From: Ptiloglossa arizonensis
Lineage: Eukaryota; Arthropoda; Insecta; Hymenoptera; Colletidae
Direction: 5' to 3'
DNA: 64,000 nt
NCBI RefSeq assembly: GCF_051014685.1
Contig: NC_135056.1
Span: forward strand, 8,326,001-8,390,000
Shown: one piece after another, positions 51,697 to 64,000 of the stretch
Layout: each line of letters begins with the position of its first letter
How positions within the stretch are numbered: the stretch's first letter is position 1
Made by a program: the position numbers and the translations under genes
Notes under the pieces: model-generated
Databases searched by the model: none
Told to the model about the DNA's origin: nothing
Seen by the model: the letters and a program-made list of their open reading frames with translations, nothing else

Positions 51697-54600
51697 CGGG
51701 TAGGTTTATCCCGCGAGTCGTTACAAATAACTCCGCGTGATGCATTCGGTATTCGCGTTCACCGGGCCGGCTCCCGCTATCTCGTGGTATTTGTTCGCTT
51801 TAATATCGGCGGTTTTTCTGCCCGTTGGAATTACGGTTCCCTCCGGGCTTTAGAACTATTTACGAGGCCACGGGGGCGGGTCGAGGTAACGAGACGTCTG
51901 AACGCTGTCTGGAGCTCCGGTTTCGCGTCTGTCAGCGGGACGAGATCCACGACACTGCTTCCATACGTTTTCAACGGATTACCCACCCCTCGCGGTGAAC
52001 AGAATAATTTCAAAATATTCGAGAGAACCTCTGCGTATGAAATTCACCGGCCGAGATCGTTCGTCGCGTTTCGTTCGATCGAATCTAAATTTCGAGCATT
52101 GTCCTTCCACACTTGCCAGAATTTACTGGGCGATTGAAGTAACAGTCCAGAAACTATTAATCATTGTACGTATATTTGTAAATATTTCAAATAGGCACAA
52201 ATAACGATGGGAGTTAAACAAAAAATATTTGCGGGACTATATTTTAATTATACCGTATTGCATATATTTGAGAAGAAGTAAATGATTGGAGAAAGAATTC
52301 TTGAAATTTCTTCGGTGCGCGACACAGAGTTTCGGAGTTGTATTGTTTGCATTGATTTTGAACAGTTTGGAAAACGATAAATAAGAAACTAATCGATGGA
52401 AGTAATATAAGATTTTAGGGTTGGTGTATGGATCTCTACAAGAAAATCGCTTTGTAATAAGAGACTAAGCAGGAGAGATTGATTATAATTTAACGAATGT
52501 AACCAAACTTACGCAAGAAATCAAAGAACACGAGAAGAATCTCGTGAAATGTATTTTGAAATGCAACTTCCGTTTGATTCTCTTTTAATATCGATTAATT
52601 GGAAAGTACGAAACTGAAAGTAGTACGTACGAGCAAAACATATTTTCTGGTTGGAGGACCGAATTAGCTTTCCATTGGTTCAGACAGGTATTTCGCTGAC
52701 AGAAAATAGAATGTGATTCTGATAAAACAAGCACGCGTTTAGTTAGCGCAGAAACAAGCTACGCTGTAAGATATTCGCGTTTCAAGTTTCACGTTTCTGG
52801 AATACATCTTACTCGGATAGACTGAACCGCCACGATGTTACAAATGGTCGCGACGTCGTACAATAAGAAATCGCAGAAATCTGGCTGACGTCTCAATATA
52901 CATATGCACATTGCAACCAAACGCGAAGAATACACTTGCACCCCGTAAACGTATTTAAAATCAACTCGATACACTCTCGTTGAATTTTTTCTCCCAACTG
53001 TGATCAGAAATGTAAATAATTTAGATTAAATACCTTCGTGCGTTAAAGTTTATCGATCGGTAGAAATTAAATTTAATTATATCCACGTTAAATCGTAGAA
53101 CATTTTTAAAAAATTCTTTTCTTCGAGTAAATCATTGAAATTATCTCCAATTTTCGGATAGAATAAATATTTTAATGAAATGAGTGTATCATTGGATATC
53201 GTGTATTTTATGTTAAGAAGAAATAATAATACGCACGTTGTTTGCATTTACTGGAAATTGCAATTATGAAATAATATGCATCGTTAGAATTTAAGAGGAG
53301 AACCTATCGAATAGGGATTCGAAATAATTAATTTATATATTTCGGGTGACAATCGATCGCGAAACAACTCAAGCGATTATGAGCTATGCGAAACGAGTAC
53401 ATTCTTACTCACGTGTAGCTATGTGCAGTTACAAATAGCTCGTAGCGCTATATAATGTAAACTCATGGAAAACTAAACGCCTACGACTCAATGCATGAGT
53501 AACGAGAAGCAGAAATAATAGCCGGTAGAATACTATATTTTACCATCTTGCTTCCAGTTATATCACGCAGCCACGTGTACATATTAATGAATGCAATTCT
53601 CAGTTATTGTTTATAACGGCCTAGGGAGTATCCACTTTTAACGCGCTTTCACGTGCAATCCTGCTGGAAAATAATGGTATTTCGATGGACTGATACTGTA
53701 CACTACTTTAATGTTTTACAAGTCGAAGAATTTACAAACACAACACATTCCGCTAACATAATAAATCTCGACGAAACAAGAATATCGCTCCGTAATCTCG
53801 AAATATTAACATGAGAATTGAGAATAATTCTACGCACAAAGCCGATATTTTCTTTTTTCTTTTCATAACGAGAAATATGAAAAATTTATAACTGCGATTT
53901 AAGAAACTCTCTCGAGCTGAAATGTCCGTGGAATTTATTCACGACATTCCGAATTAAAAACAAATGTGATTTCGAATTTTTCCGCATAGTTTTCGTTGCG
54001 AACGATTTTTCCTAATCGTAAACCCTGAAAACTATTCAAAGTGATAACTCTATCAATAATCTAATTGATTATCGATCAATAACAATGTAATGGTCTAAAT
54101 TATAATGAAAATTTTTAAAAGTGTTTATATTTAAAGGTAAATAAAAGGTATAATTTTTAAAGGTTCTTCCGATCAAAACAACAAACGAATTCTCCTCATT
54201 TTTCGTTCGTCTAGCATACGTAATTCCAAATGTTCTGTTTGGACGGAACCAGCAACGTGCAGAAATTTCAGGAAAATTCCTAAAGTCGCTGGGAGGACTA
54301 TCCGATATCCGAAATGTAAGATGAAACGTGACTCGTATGCACGACATTCTTCGAGTGCTCATAAAGCATTCTCCACCGTATGGCTACCGCGTCGTAACTC
54401 GCTCCGCTTCCTAGGTATTGTTGCCTTACCGAAGGATTCTTGAATCCCAACCCGTGTACGAACCGGGTACGAAAGAAACGTTCCAAGCAACTTCTTGCGC
54501 ACCACTTCTCTCGCAGACCATCTATAGTATGGTTGCTACTAGGCGATCAAGATCACCATACCGTAACCATATAAAAATCCTGACAGGAGCGAAGAATTCT

Positions 54601-54763
54601 TATTTTATCTACCAGAGATCTAACTTTCATTTATCGAATACTCGCCTCTCGAATGGAACTATAGTTCAACGTTTTTTTTATCATATAGCAACCATGAATT
54701 TTGGTAACGAAATGAACGAATAGTATAAGATACGATTCTATTTCAATAATAGGAAAATGTACA

Positions 54764-54769
54764 TTTATT
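54764..54769 (-). terminator. Possible poly(A) signal AATAAA
   Basis: TTTATT on the plus strand, read as AATAAA on the minus strand, about 34 bases past the stop of the minus-strand ORF at 54803-55168. AT-rich DNA makes such a hexamer easy to find by chance. Confidence 0.3.
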
Positions 54770-54802
54770 ACATTTATATATACAATTATAGTATTACATT
54801 TT

Positions 54803-55168
54803 CTACAAATCGATGAACAATCTTAATCCTCTTCGGAATAAATCGTGGATTCGATTTGGATTTAATAGAAATGTTTGAAAACTTTCTAGATTCTGAAGCA
54901 TTGCGCGGTGAAAATAAATAGCCGAGGTTACGAGGTAAATATCATCGTGGATGTCAGAGGTATGGAAAATTGTGCAAGTTAATTTAAATAAGATGATAAT
55001 CGTACGTCGGACAGGTGTACGGAACGTGGACTCGAATTTAAGAGGGTTAAGAATTACCACGTTAACCCGAACGAAAGTAAAAATTCCTCGCGGACAATGA
55101 GAGCCGGGAATACCGGCGGTGAGACCGTAGAAGACAAGTAGAAATACGAATCGAAAGCATTTGACCAT
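54803..55168 (-). CDS. Hypothetical short secreted or membrane protein
   Basis: An ATG-started open frame of 121 codons. Its first 20 residues (MVKCFRFVFLLVFYGLTAG) form a basic start and a hydrophobic core ending in small residues, as in a signal peptide. An AATAAA lies about 34 bases after the stop. Two readings fit: an intronless small gene, or a first exon coding the signal peptide that splices near the GTATTC or GTTAAC sites after it. The rest of the ORF has no recognised domain, cysteine pattern or dibasic peptide layout. Function is unknown, and a chance ORF remains possible. Confidence 0.3.
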   Translation of the reverse strand: MVKCFRFVFLLVFYGLTAGIPGSHCPRGIFTFVRVNVVILNPLKFESTFRTPVRRTIIILFKLTCTIFHTSDIHDDIYLVTSAIYFHRAMLQNLESFQTFLLNPNRIHDLFRRGLRLFIDL

Positions 55169-58100
55169 GAACAGGTGAGAGGGTTAAGCGGCTTCCATGT
55201 TACGCTTGCTTTGTCGAGATTTGTTAGTCGCGGCAGCCCAACATAATGTAGCTAATTAAGGTGTACCTGGAGAACCTTCTCACTGTCACCTTTCGTTCAA
55301 CGTTCAACGTTCGCCTCTAAAAGGAAATTCCAGCGTTGAGTAATGTTTCGAATGAGAGAGGAATGCCATTTTGTCTTATCGTCTACTTTACGTCCCTGTT
55401 ACCTATCCAGTGGTCGGAGTATTTAATTAAAAGGTTCCTTTACGAAAAAAAATTTATTTCCAATTTAATTCGTAAAAATTGAAACCATGTGTTATCGATA
55501 CTTTGCGAAACTATCGGCCACCGCGAGGCATAAAACCAAGCGAGGCACTATGGTGTTTTAATTGCACAGGGAACGTTACCGAAATGTTTCGAACGAAAGT
55601 CGAAAGGAGACAGGTTGAACGTTCGAAAGTCGTGGCCATTCTTTTAAACGGTGTCGCGTACCTTTTCTTCTTGTGTGTAACATTCTAGCTTCGGAAAGAA
55701 GCAGAAATAACGACGCGCGTACAGGATCGTTTAGAATCATTTTGTCAATTAACGTGGCACTTTCGAAAAAAAAGAAGAAAAAAAATACGCGCTTCTCCGA
55801 GAGCAGGAAGTATTCGTGCTGGAATATCGTGACGTGTTAACAAACATAATGGCACATTCTTAGGGGGACCGCCGCTTAAGATTTCCTTATCTCGAGATAA
55901 TATCGGTGTACAGGTTCGATCGTGAATTGGCAATGACATGTTTCAAAATGGCGGCCTGTCCTCGTAATAAAATTCACGGATACGACGTTAAGAATACGGG
56001 TATATTATGAAAATTAGAGAAACCCGGCACAATAGCGGTCCGATAGAATTCCAAATCGATGTCACTCGATTCACGCGAGGGTTTCCGGGAATGCATAATT
56101 AACGATCAGCGGAATTTAAAAGGAACTAGCCATAGGTAGTTGGGAATTTCCGTATTGCCACTCGCCGGTTTGGAAACTTTTCTATTTTTAATTGCCGCGC
56201 GCATACCCATTGAATTTCATCATTGAATAATCTTTCGTCATATTTATGAGCTTCCTCGCGAATCCACGTTAGATGAAACGAAAGCGAATACCGGAAATAC
56301 CACGATTTCAAACTCGTGCGCGGACGTATTACGCGAAACTCACAGCTGTCTTCGAAATCGTTCGAATTATTCGAATCATTGGATTCGTTCGTGGTATTCG
56401 GGTTACGTCGAGTATTTTAAGAGGCAGCGTCGATCGTTTCGTGGAACGATCGAGCAAAGAGAATCACACGAATACACAAATCGATCAGGATACTTTTTCA
56501 AAATCGACGCGGTCCACTCGAAATTAACGCGGTTACAACGTCGAGCTTCCGGTGTAACGCATTCGGGACACACGGTTGTTGATCAAAGCGATGATGTTTC
56601 TAGCACTGTTAAGAGCGAGGCGAACATTGCGTCGTCCCATTTATGGATGATACAGCCTCGTTAAAGAAATAAGTTCCTGTACGAGGAATGATCGTTTCCT
56701 GTGTCGTGTATCTGGTAATTCAATGGACTATTACATTGCACGAGTATCGTGTTCGATGAGTAACCAAACGGAGTAAGTAAGACGTAACAACGAGATGCAC
56801 GAAATGATCTGTGACTTCCGGAAACTATGTCGAATTAACTGTAATTTTAAAGCCGATCGTAAAATGTCGGTAATTTATTCGATGCAATTAAAATCAAGCT
56901 GAAACTCAAAACGGTTTTAAGTATACCGAGATATGTCCCAGATGTAGAAGCCCGTGGAGGCTGACGTTAAACGTTACAAGAGGATCTGACTCAGGAACGT
57001 AAAATATTAACGCATAAAAAATACGTTCCTTCGTCAACCATAAACGAAAAATTATTCCGCGCTCCGTGGCGTTGCACGAAGAGGGAACTAATAAGACGTT
57101 TAAATCATGGTGGCTGGTTGTTTCGAAATTCCCCAATTAATCGAGATTGTATTAATAGTCGTGGAATCCAGAAATGCACGGAACGTAATTTATATTCGTG
57201 AGGTAAATGTCGGTTCCTCCTTTTTATCGACAATGTGATTATATATTCAATTCCTCGTACTGATTCGGTAATACATTTTAGAGTACGATTGTACCGTAAG
57301 GTTTCACATCGAAAGGTGACGAAAAGGAATAATTAACTTTGAAAAATATTTCCAGCCAAACGTGAAACTTCGATCGAATATCAATTGATTCTCCGTATAA
57401 AGTATAATTTTCATTAAACGATAGAACGCTACAGTAATACGAACGAAACGATATCTTATTTTTTCCTGATACGTCTGCATAAATTCTCGTAAAAGATTTC
57501 CGTATTGTTCTTCAACAATTCAGATTGCACGAGAAATCGGGCATATCGTGTTGCACGATAAGATAATATTTCCTGTACGAAAGACGATGATAAAACTTCA
57601 TGAACTAGATTACGAACATTTCTCACGTATATCATATACAGGAAAATTCTTTTTGTCTTCTCGAGAGTGAATTCAAAATTGGAACGACAACGAGGATGAA
57701 AATATCCTAGAATATTACCCGATAATGGCACTTCGATCGGAATAATTATAAATTTATATCTCGATAACATCGCTATAATACAAGGGGATAAGCAATTAAC
57801 GAGTCCTCGACTGTAAAAAAAATTGATTGGTAAAAATTTCCACACGTCCGTGTAATTCGTTTCTTTTTCGATTTCGTATCACCTTTGCCTATCTCATCTA
57901 ATCCGATTATCGGGTATTAATTTCTTCTTCATCTTCTTCTTGGACAATTTATTACTTCGTGGATTCGTGTACTTCGCCAATACACGCACACACATATATC
58001 TATACTCTGTTCGATACTAATTTCTCCAGTTTATCTCTAACGCTTTTACAAATCTCATTGCAGCTACAATTTACTCGACGAACCAAATACACTATCAACG

Positions 58101-59190
58101 ATTACCCGTTAATTATGCAATAATTGGCGCGTACTATGTATCACATTTAAAAGCACAAGTGAACATCCACGCCGTGATACCGACTCGAAAATTCTAGTAA
58201 AACCTGATTAGATAACAGCAAGATGCGTCGTGGCGATCGGAAGCAGGAAAAATAAGGGTGTCCGAGCGCGAAGGATCTAATTAAACTCACTTCGTTATTA
58301 GAGACTACTGGCACATTTCGCCTCGGTGCTGCTCAGCTGAGAAGATTCCGATGAGAGCTGGGAAAAAGTAGGTAGCCGAACGGTGTCGGTTTCCGAAGTG
58401 GATTCGCTGATCTCGTTTCCACCTGAGGTATTCCACAATTTACGAAGCACCGCGACGTAACGAGACCGGTTGACGAGGGCAAGAAGTTAACTGGCCGTGC
58501 GATCTTAACGACGGTCAGTTTATTAAAACTCGGAAATGCACACCGTCGGTAATTAACGTCGCGCGTACATAGCACCTTTCACGATCGGCTTGTCAGGGGA
58601 CCGTCGATTACCCGCGCGACTATACACGTACGCGCGCCTAAGCAAGACCATTTTTTTTCTTTTCTTTTTAACTTGCCCGGAAAATGCAACCGATGCAATC
58701 CGCTGCAGTCGTCGGCGCGCCGGCGAATCGTGGATAGTATTACGTCACGAAGGTTGGCGAATTCCTGTACAATTGCATCGTGTCCCCGTTCGAGGTGTTG
58801 TTAAAAACTTGTTCGTTTAAGAAGTGAAAGATCGATCGTGCTTGCGAGAAATTTTACGCGAATGGAGTAAACACCGAGCGATGGAAGTAATAGTGTTCGG
58901 TCTTGGAAGCTGAACTTCGAGAACTGGATTTTCGAACGATTCAACATTCTTCAACCGGAGAATCGTACTCGAGGGCACACTAGACATTTCAACGAAACGT
59001 TTAATCAACTTGTTCTCGATAACTGAAGTTGTCGTTTGAATGTTGTAATACAGAAACTGGTATCGTAACTGGTAATTGTGTATTTTTAACCTGTGTTCGT
59101 GATTGAACGAGATTCGCTCGATCGATCTGAATTAAATTTTCGATCGTGCAATTGTAAATAAAAGAGTATCGATAATTGCATTCCGATGTA

Positions 59191-59405
59191 ATTGGATAAC
59201 GCATTTAACGTCGATATTCGTGAAATCTCGAGGATAATAATAATTATACCGATAAATTTGGAAGCAAAAATACGCGTGCGTATTTAAAAATTTATTCCCG
59301 ACTGTATTTTCCCATTACTAATGACGGTAATAGAGTTATTAAGTTTAAATTGATGTAATATTAAAATCCAGGCCCCGCGTGCATAATTCATATCTCTCTG
59401 TTGCT
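59191..59405. repeat. Duplicated 210-bp block, copy 1
   Basis: Matches 60325-60530 in the same orientation from attggataacg to catctctctgttgc-like sequence, with scattered substitutions and small indels (about 88-90% alike by eye). Confidence 0.9.
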
Positions 59406-59988
59406 TTCACGCGTTATTACGTGCATTTTTTTCACATATTTGTAACAAATCGAACAGTTTCCGTATCTACGCGCAAGATGAAATCAGAAGGTAATTATAC
59501 ACGAACGAATTAAGGCGTGCATTATGCATCATTAATAACATTTACCATCAGTCGTTTTTAGCGACTACCGTTACCGATTCGATAACGAGACCGTGTTATA
59601 TCTGATCGTGTCGGAACATTGTATTATTAGCACGCGCAATGAAAAATTACGTATCCGATTGCTCATTAGCAAATGAATAATTTTGCGCCCGTAGGAAATT
59701 GGTTTGCAATAAGAAGTGCTCGTTCACCGGTTTGGAATAACGTTACCTCGATAGCTCGGTATAAACGACGGCAACGCGAATTTTACGAGGAGATCTTAAT
59801 GGCACTTTAAGACAAGGCAGAAGCTCGTGAACCAAATGACTCGTTTTAGTCACGAGTTAAAAATACACTTTCCATGCGAGACTTTGGCCAAGAAATACAG
59901 AGGAACAAATACGTGGAGGTTTCAGAAACTTTGGACGATACAGAACTTTTACTGCTTTTCTCATAAAAGCGTTTGGTGAATCATCCTC

Positions 59989-59991
<3 letters not shown>

Positions 59992-60022
<31 letters not shown>
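59992..60022. repeat. (AG)n microsatellite
   Basis: About 31 bases of uninterrupted AG dinucleotide. Confidence 0.95.
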
Positions 60023-60023
<1 letters not shown>

Positions 60024-60324
60024 GTTCAAATCTTTACCCGCGAGACGAGAGTTCGTATATTATAAGTCGATCTTTATTCTTTATATCTGCTCCCCTATTT
60101 TCAAACGAATACGTACATAAATATTTTGCACGTCATTCGAACGAAAGTTACGATTTTACCATAATTATCGCTCAACCTTACGCTCCTTGTGCTTTAAGAA
60201 AATTAAATAGAAAAACGAAAGAAATACTGTTTATACAATATGCATACTTACGATCAATTACATTTTTCTTTGTTCGAGCTGAAATTCATACGATTGCTGC
60301 AACGTATTCGTATTTCTCACCTAC

Positions 60325-60530
60325 ATTGGATAACGTATATGTATATTCGCGAAATCTCGACGATAATAATAATTATACCGATAAATTTGGAAACAAAAAT
60401 ACGTGTACTTAAAAATTTATTCCCGACTATATTTCTCCATTACTAATGAAGGTAATAGAGTTATTAAGTTTAAATCGATGTAATATTAAAATCCAAGCTC
60501 CGCGTGCATAATTCACATCTCTCTGTTGCA
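60325..60530. repeat. Duplicated 210-bp block, copy 2
   Basis: Second copy of 59191-59405, offset by about 1.13 kb. The open frame at 60240-60446 is partly made of it. Confidence 0.9.
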
Positions 60531-63250
60531 TTTCTACTAATGTATCGACATACTTTTGTCAATTTCAATTCATTTCCCAGCCAGTGTTTACTTTACTCGC
60601 TATAATACTACTAGAACAAATGAACAAATTTTATTTGCAACTTTCGCAGAAAAGACCATGAACTTCGTTTAAAAATGAACGTCGATCAATTTTGCAGAAA
60701 CAACGAAGGTCAAGATAAATTGAATCGTTAATTAAAAATCGTGTAACGTGGTACTCCGCTTAAAAACCGCAGAAGGCCGAATACCGGCGTACAAAACTGG
60801 CTCGAGACGACACCGATGCCGCGTGTCAAGGGTTAAAAACTTTCTTACTTTCTACTGAAATTTCAGCGTGGAATCGCGTTCGCGGTCGTTCCGTAATTAC
60901 ACGCGTTACGTTTCGTTCCGTCGTTAGACCGCGTACCGGAATGCTTTTCCACGAAGTAACTCGTACCACCGTGGATACTCGTGCCCGGTGAAAACTCATA
61001 GCCGCGATTTTATCTTCCCTTAACACCCCGGGGCCTTAAGGACGTACCTTTAAGAGGAACGATCTTACGAACCGTGGCCGCCGCACGCCTTCCGTTTTTG
61101 CTACGTCCAGCTCCAGAAATGATAGGGAACGATTAAAAGAAAGAAAGGAAGCGCGGAGCCACGGTGGAAATTTACACTGGTTCGCGCGTATCGCGTACAC
61201 CCGTGCATGCATGCGTCGGGATCGCCGAAGCATCCGTATTCCCGGTGATTTCAACGACGCTACCTGCATATGCGACTACCCACATGCGCGAGGCCATTGA
61301 ATCTATCTGTACAGTTTCCGTTCGGGCAATATGTTCGTTTTCTTCGAACGAGGAACGTTCCAACGGCGAACGGGGGGAGAGAAGAAAAAAAAAAAAAAGA
61401 ATACCACGATAAGGCCGGGAAGCGGGTAAAATTTACAGCGAATAATCATAATTCTTTTCAATTCTAAACGGAATACGGCGGAGTATTATTCTTCCCTTCC
61501 TCTACTCGTGATTCTCTAATCCTAAAACGAAACGGTGGACGCAAATCCGTCCAATTACAATATTTTATCTATTTAAAACGAATTCGATAAGCGAGACACA
61601 GTAATATACGAGCGAGCAACTATAAGTACGGTTGCGCAACACGTAACGCCGCTTATTGTGATTTGTATAAGTTAATATACTTTACGAGCCAAAGTTCTCT
61701 TACGTATTTACGACTTCAATTAAAAGGGCTCGTATAAAATCTCAAATCTAAGCTTTACACGATTTACGCGTAGAATATAAAGTAGTAACGATGTCGTATT
61801 ATTAATTTATCGCTGGAAAGGGTGTAAATTTATAACGAATGGCAGACAATTAATACCGAGATAGTATATTACGCATTTGTGTAGAAACGATAAACAGAGC
61901 TGGTAATAAATGTACGAAAGTACCAACAGTATCCGTTTGAATAATTATTAGTTTCTTGGGAATCGTTGAGCAATGAACATTTACCATTTCTATTCCGAGA
62001 GACCATCGCGACCGATCTAACGTTTGCTCTATTTTTTTTATCGTACCTTTTTCAACGCTTACGTAAATACAAAATTAAAAGAAAGAATAAAGTGGATAGT
62101 TTTTAAATTCAATCGGAGCTCATACGCTGCGCGAAATACTATTCTAATCTCGACAATCCAAGTTGCAATTCTCAAATCTACAAACATCCCTCGTTAAAAA
62201 TCAAAATGTAAAATCGCCGTAAAGAAACAACTGCAATAATTATTTCGCTCGATCGAGACGTAAAGTATAACCAAACGAACAATTAGATCGTGGTTTAGCT
62301 CGATTGTTATATAACACGCGAGATAGAGTGTACATACCCGGAGCAACCGAATACCTAATTTATAAATGTTCACGAAGGGAACAAGCTCGATACCATTTGC
62401 TTGTGGCTTGGTTCAATGATATCGGTAATTACATATAACGAACGGACCTAAGTATAGACTTAACAACATTCCTCGGGAGTCTTTGATCTAGCCTGAACGT
62501 TTTCGCGCGTGAGTTAACCTGAACACGGTTAATTCGCGGAATTCAAAGTTAGATGGATATAATCGAACTTAGCATACCGTGGAGGGTACGGTGTGTTCTG
62601 CAGAAGTCGAAGCATGTCCTGGATAGAGAATATACGATGGAAACGGCGATCGTTGTACAGTATACCTACTTCTCGATCCTGTTTCAACAATGTTAACGAC
62701 CGAAGTCGTACGCGTAACGCAGACCCGTGAAACGTTTCGCTCGTGGAATTTCCGAATCGGTGAATCGGTTTCACGATATCGTGTCGTAAACTCGCGAATG
62801 ATCGTTTCTCAACGGTAATCGAACGAGCAATTTGCCTAAAAAGAAATTGCTCCGAAATCGTTACGCGATGAAACACCGTGTAACGGATATCGAAGAAAAA
62901 CGCTTGGAAAAATCCGACTCACCTCGAGCGATCGTTTCCTCCGATTTGTCACCCTTTAACGCAAATTGTCCGCAATTAATAACATCGCCGACAGCCAGTT
63001 ATCTAATAACTATCTCGTTTCGCGCGTAACACACGTGTAGTATCATTCGGGCGGAGAACTTTCACGCGAACCGAGCAAATTCCAAGCACGTAGCGCATTA
63101 GCGATCGTGAATCAAGCAAATGCACGAACGTAAGAGCTAGATAATTGGCCGCTCGGAAGTAACCGCGCGCAAAGTAGTCCGAGCGACGCGCGAACAATGA
63201 GGACTAAACGATACTCCAGAAGTTCGAGTCGCCACCGATGCCCCATTCAG

Positions 63251-63752
63251 GCATACTTTTCTCGTTATCCAAACAAGGAAGCAGCGCGAGGCACGCTCAC
63301 GGTGTACCAAACGATTTCTATCGTCCACCGGCTACGTACCAGTTCCAGGCGATGTTGTTCGGAGTACACCGACCTCCTGCGAGATCTCGAATCGATTCCA
63401 ACCGTCCGTTTCTGATCGCGAGAGACCCCCAGGCGCCGATACACCCGATAAGGGGAACGCAGGTGCAAAGGTGTACACACCGCGCGTCTCACCGAGCGGA
63501 TTTTCATCCGAGAGTATCGAGAGCTCGCCGACTACACCGTGTCACGAGAAAGCTGACCCTTTGCCACCGTCGCGACGCCACTCGCTCGATAGAAGCATCC
63601 TTGTGCACCGTCGGAAGCGCTATCAAGGCCAGGGTCGCGAGACTCTGGTCCCTCGCAAGGTGAACCACACGCTACGCGAAGAATCGAGAGTTCTCGCGGA
63701 CCAATTAGCCAACACGATGAAAATTCGTCACGAGATGAGAAAAAGGGCGTGA
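63251..63752 (+). CDS. Candidate terminal exon of an unrecognised Ser/Pro/Arg-rich protein
   Basis: An open frame without stops from 63201 to TGA at 63750-63752. From about 63330 the residues look strongly protein-like: STGYVPVPGDVV, SPSGFSSESIESSPTTP, DPLPPSRRHSLDRS, then a basic, probably helical end (LADQLANTMKIRHEMRKRA). No ATG opens the frame, so an upstream exon is needed. The best acceptor is gccccattcag ending at 63250, which gives phase 2; a later acceptor near 63350 is also possible. Codon use is GC-rich at third positions, unlike the surroundings. No known domain was recognised; a disordered regulatory or cytoskeletal protein would fit the composition. Strand and frame are fairly secure if it is coding; the start border is not. 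Confidence 0.5.
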
Positions 63753-64000
63753 AACTACCGTGTCTAACGTAATTGGTTGCTCTCTCTCTCACTGTCTTTC
63801 TCTCTCTCTATTTCTCTTTCTCTCTCTTAGTTGTCGGTTCGATGAAAAGTAGAAAGGCTTCGTTCGTAAGCGTTTCTTCGGTGCGCTAACACGGCTCGTG
63901 GAGAGCGGTGAAAATTCGTGCCGACGAAACGCGGTAACCGCATTAGCGGCACACTATTGCATAAAATCAACCGGTGTTCCACTCTCGGGTACAATCGAAT
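63753..64000 (+). other. Downstream of the candidate terminal exon
   Basis: A pyrimidine-rich CT tract (about 63780-63829) is followed by unique sequence. A variant CATAAA occurs near 63960 but no AATAAA, so a 3' untranslated region may continue past the window. Confidence 0.4.

Larger units (their letters stand above)
44567..54802. other. Stretch without a confident gene
   Basis: If the exon at 44352-44566 is real, this would be the first part of its intron; otherwise it is intergenic. It contains the duplicated blocks at 45.0-47.9 kb, a possible short inverted-repeat element at 48140-48390, a 76-bp tandem array at 50.4-51.3 kb, and a very CpG-rich patch at about 51,320-52,100 with a 9-bp repeat. 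The open frame at 51358-51585 (SEEEVALVSTRKPRASSSD) is protein-like in part, but it has no ATG or clear splice borders and was not called. Confidence 0.5.
55169..63250. other. Stretch without a confident gene
   Basis: No exon could be supported. It contains a duplicated 210-bp block (59191 and 60325) and an AG microsatellite (59992-60022). CpG-rich patches at about 55,470-55,680, 58,200-58,800, 60,780-61,440 and 62,530-63,200 have open frames on several strands without convincing borders. If the exon at 63251 is real, the last part is its intron or upstream DNA. Confidence 0.5.

Noticed and set aside
1..64000. tRNA, rRNA, known microRNA, CRISPR array or prokaryotic insertion
   Set aside because: I looked for tRNA-type B-box phrases, familiar microRNA seeds and short direct repeats with spacers, and saw none that held up. 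A tRNAscan or covariance-model search would be decisive.

Overview
The window looks like nuclear DNA from an insect, most likely an aculeate hymenopteran (bee, wasp or ant). The reasons are an AT-rich background with many CpG dinucleotides, long introns with GT/AG borders, metazoan PDZ-scaffold exons, AATAAA poly(A) signals and short mariner-type elements flanked by TA. There are no bacterial operons, CRISPR arrays or phage genes. The species assignment is inference.

Positions 1-7,130 hold the 3' part of a plus-strand PDZ gene: exons 492-1051, 5550-5698 and 6433-6528, with a poly(A) signal at 6865. Its first exons lie left of the window. A second PDZ gene runs on the minus strand and meets it tail to tail: exons 22588-22707, 13235-15169, 7857-8055 and probably 7080-7128, with a poly(A) signal near 7014. 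The four minus exons join in one frame to 766 codons plus stop. The last PDZ domains of the two proteins are clearly related, so the genes look like convergent paralogues of the big bang / PDZD2 / pro-IL-16 type of multi-PDZ scaffold. That family placement is from memory of sequence style and was not searched.

From 22.7 to 63.2 kb no gene is certain. Candidates are a plus-strand first exon at 44352-44566 (good ATG context, GTAAGT donor), a minus-strand 121-codon ORF with an N-terminal signal-like segment at 54803-55168, and a long serine/proline/arginine-rich plus-strand ORF at 63251-63752 that looks like a terminal exon. The first and last have matching intron phase and might belong to one gene.

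The rest is intronic or intergenic DNA rich in local repeats: tandem arrays with units of about 143, 190, 201, 207, 76 and 140 bp (the last with a two-unit higher-order pattern), a 116-bp-arm inverted repeat inside an intron, two mariner-like MITEs, and several duplicated 130-210 bp blocks. I found no convincing tRNA, rRNA or known microRNA. No clearly novel molecular system is visible; the most useful leads are the convergent PDZ pair, the candidate exons and the structured repeats.
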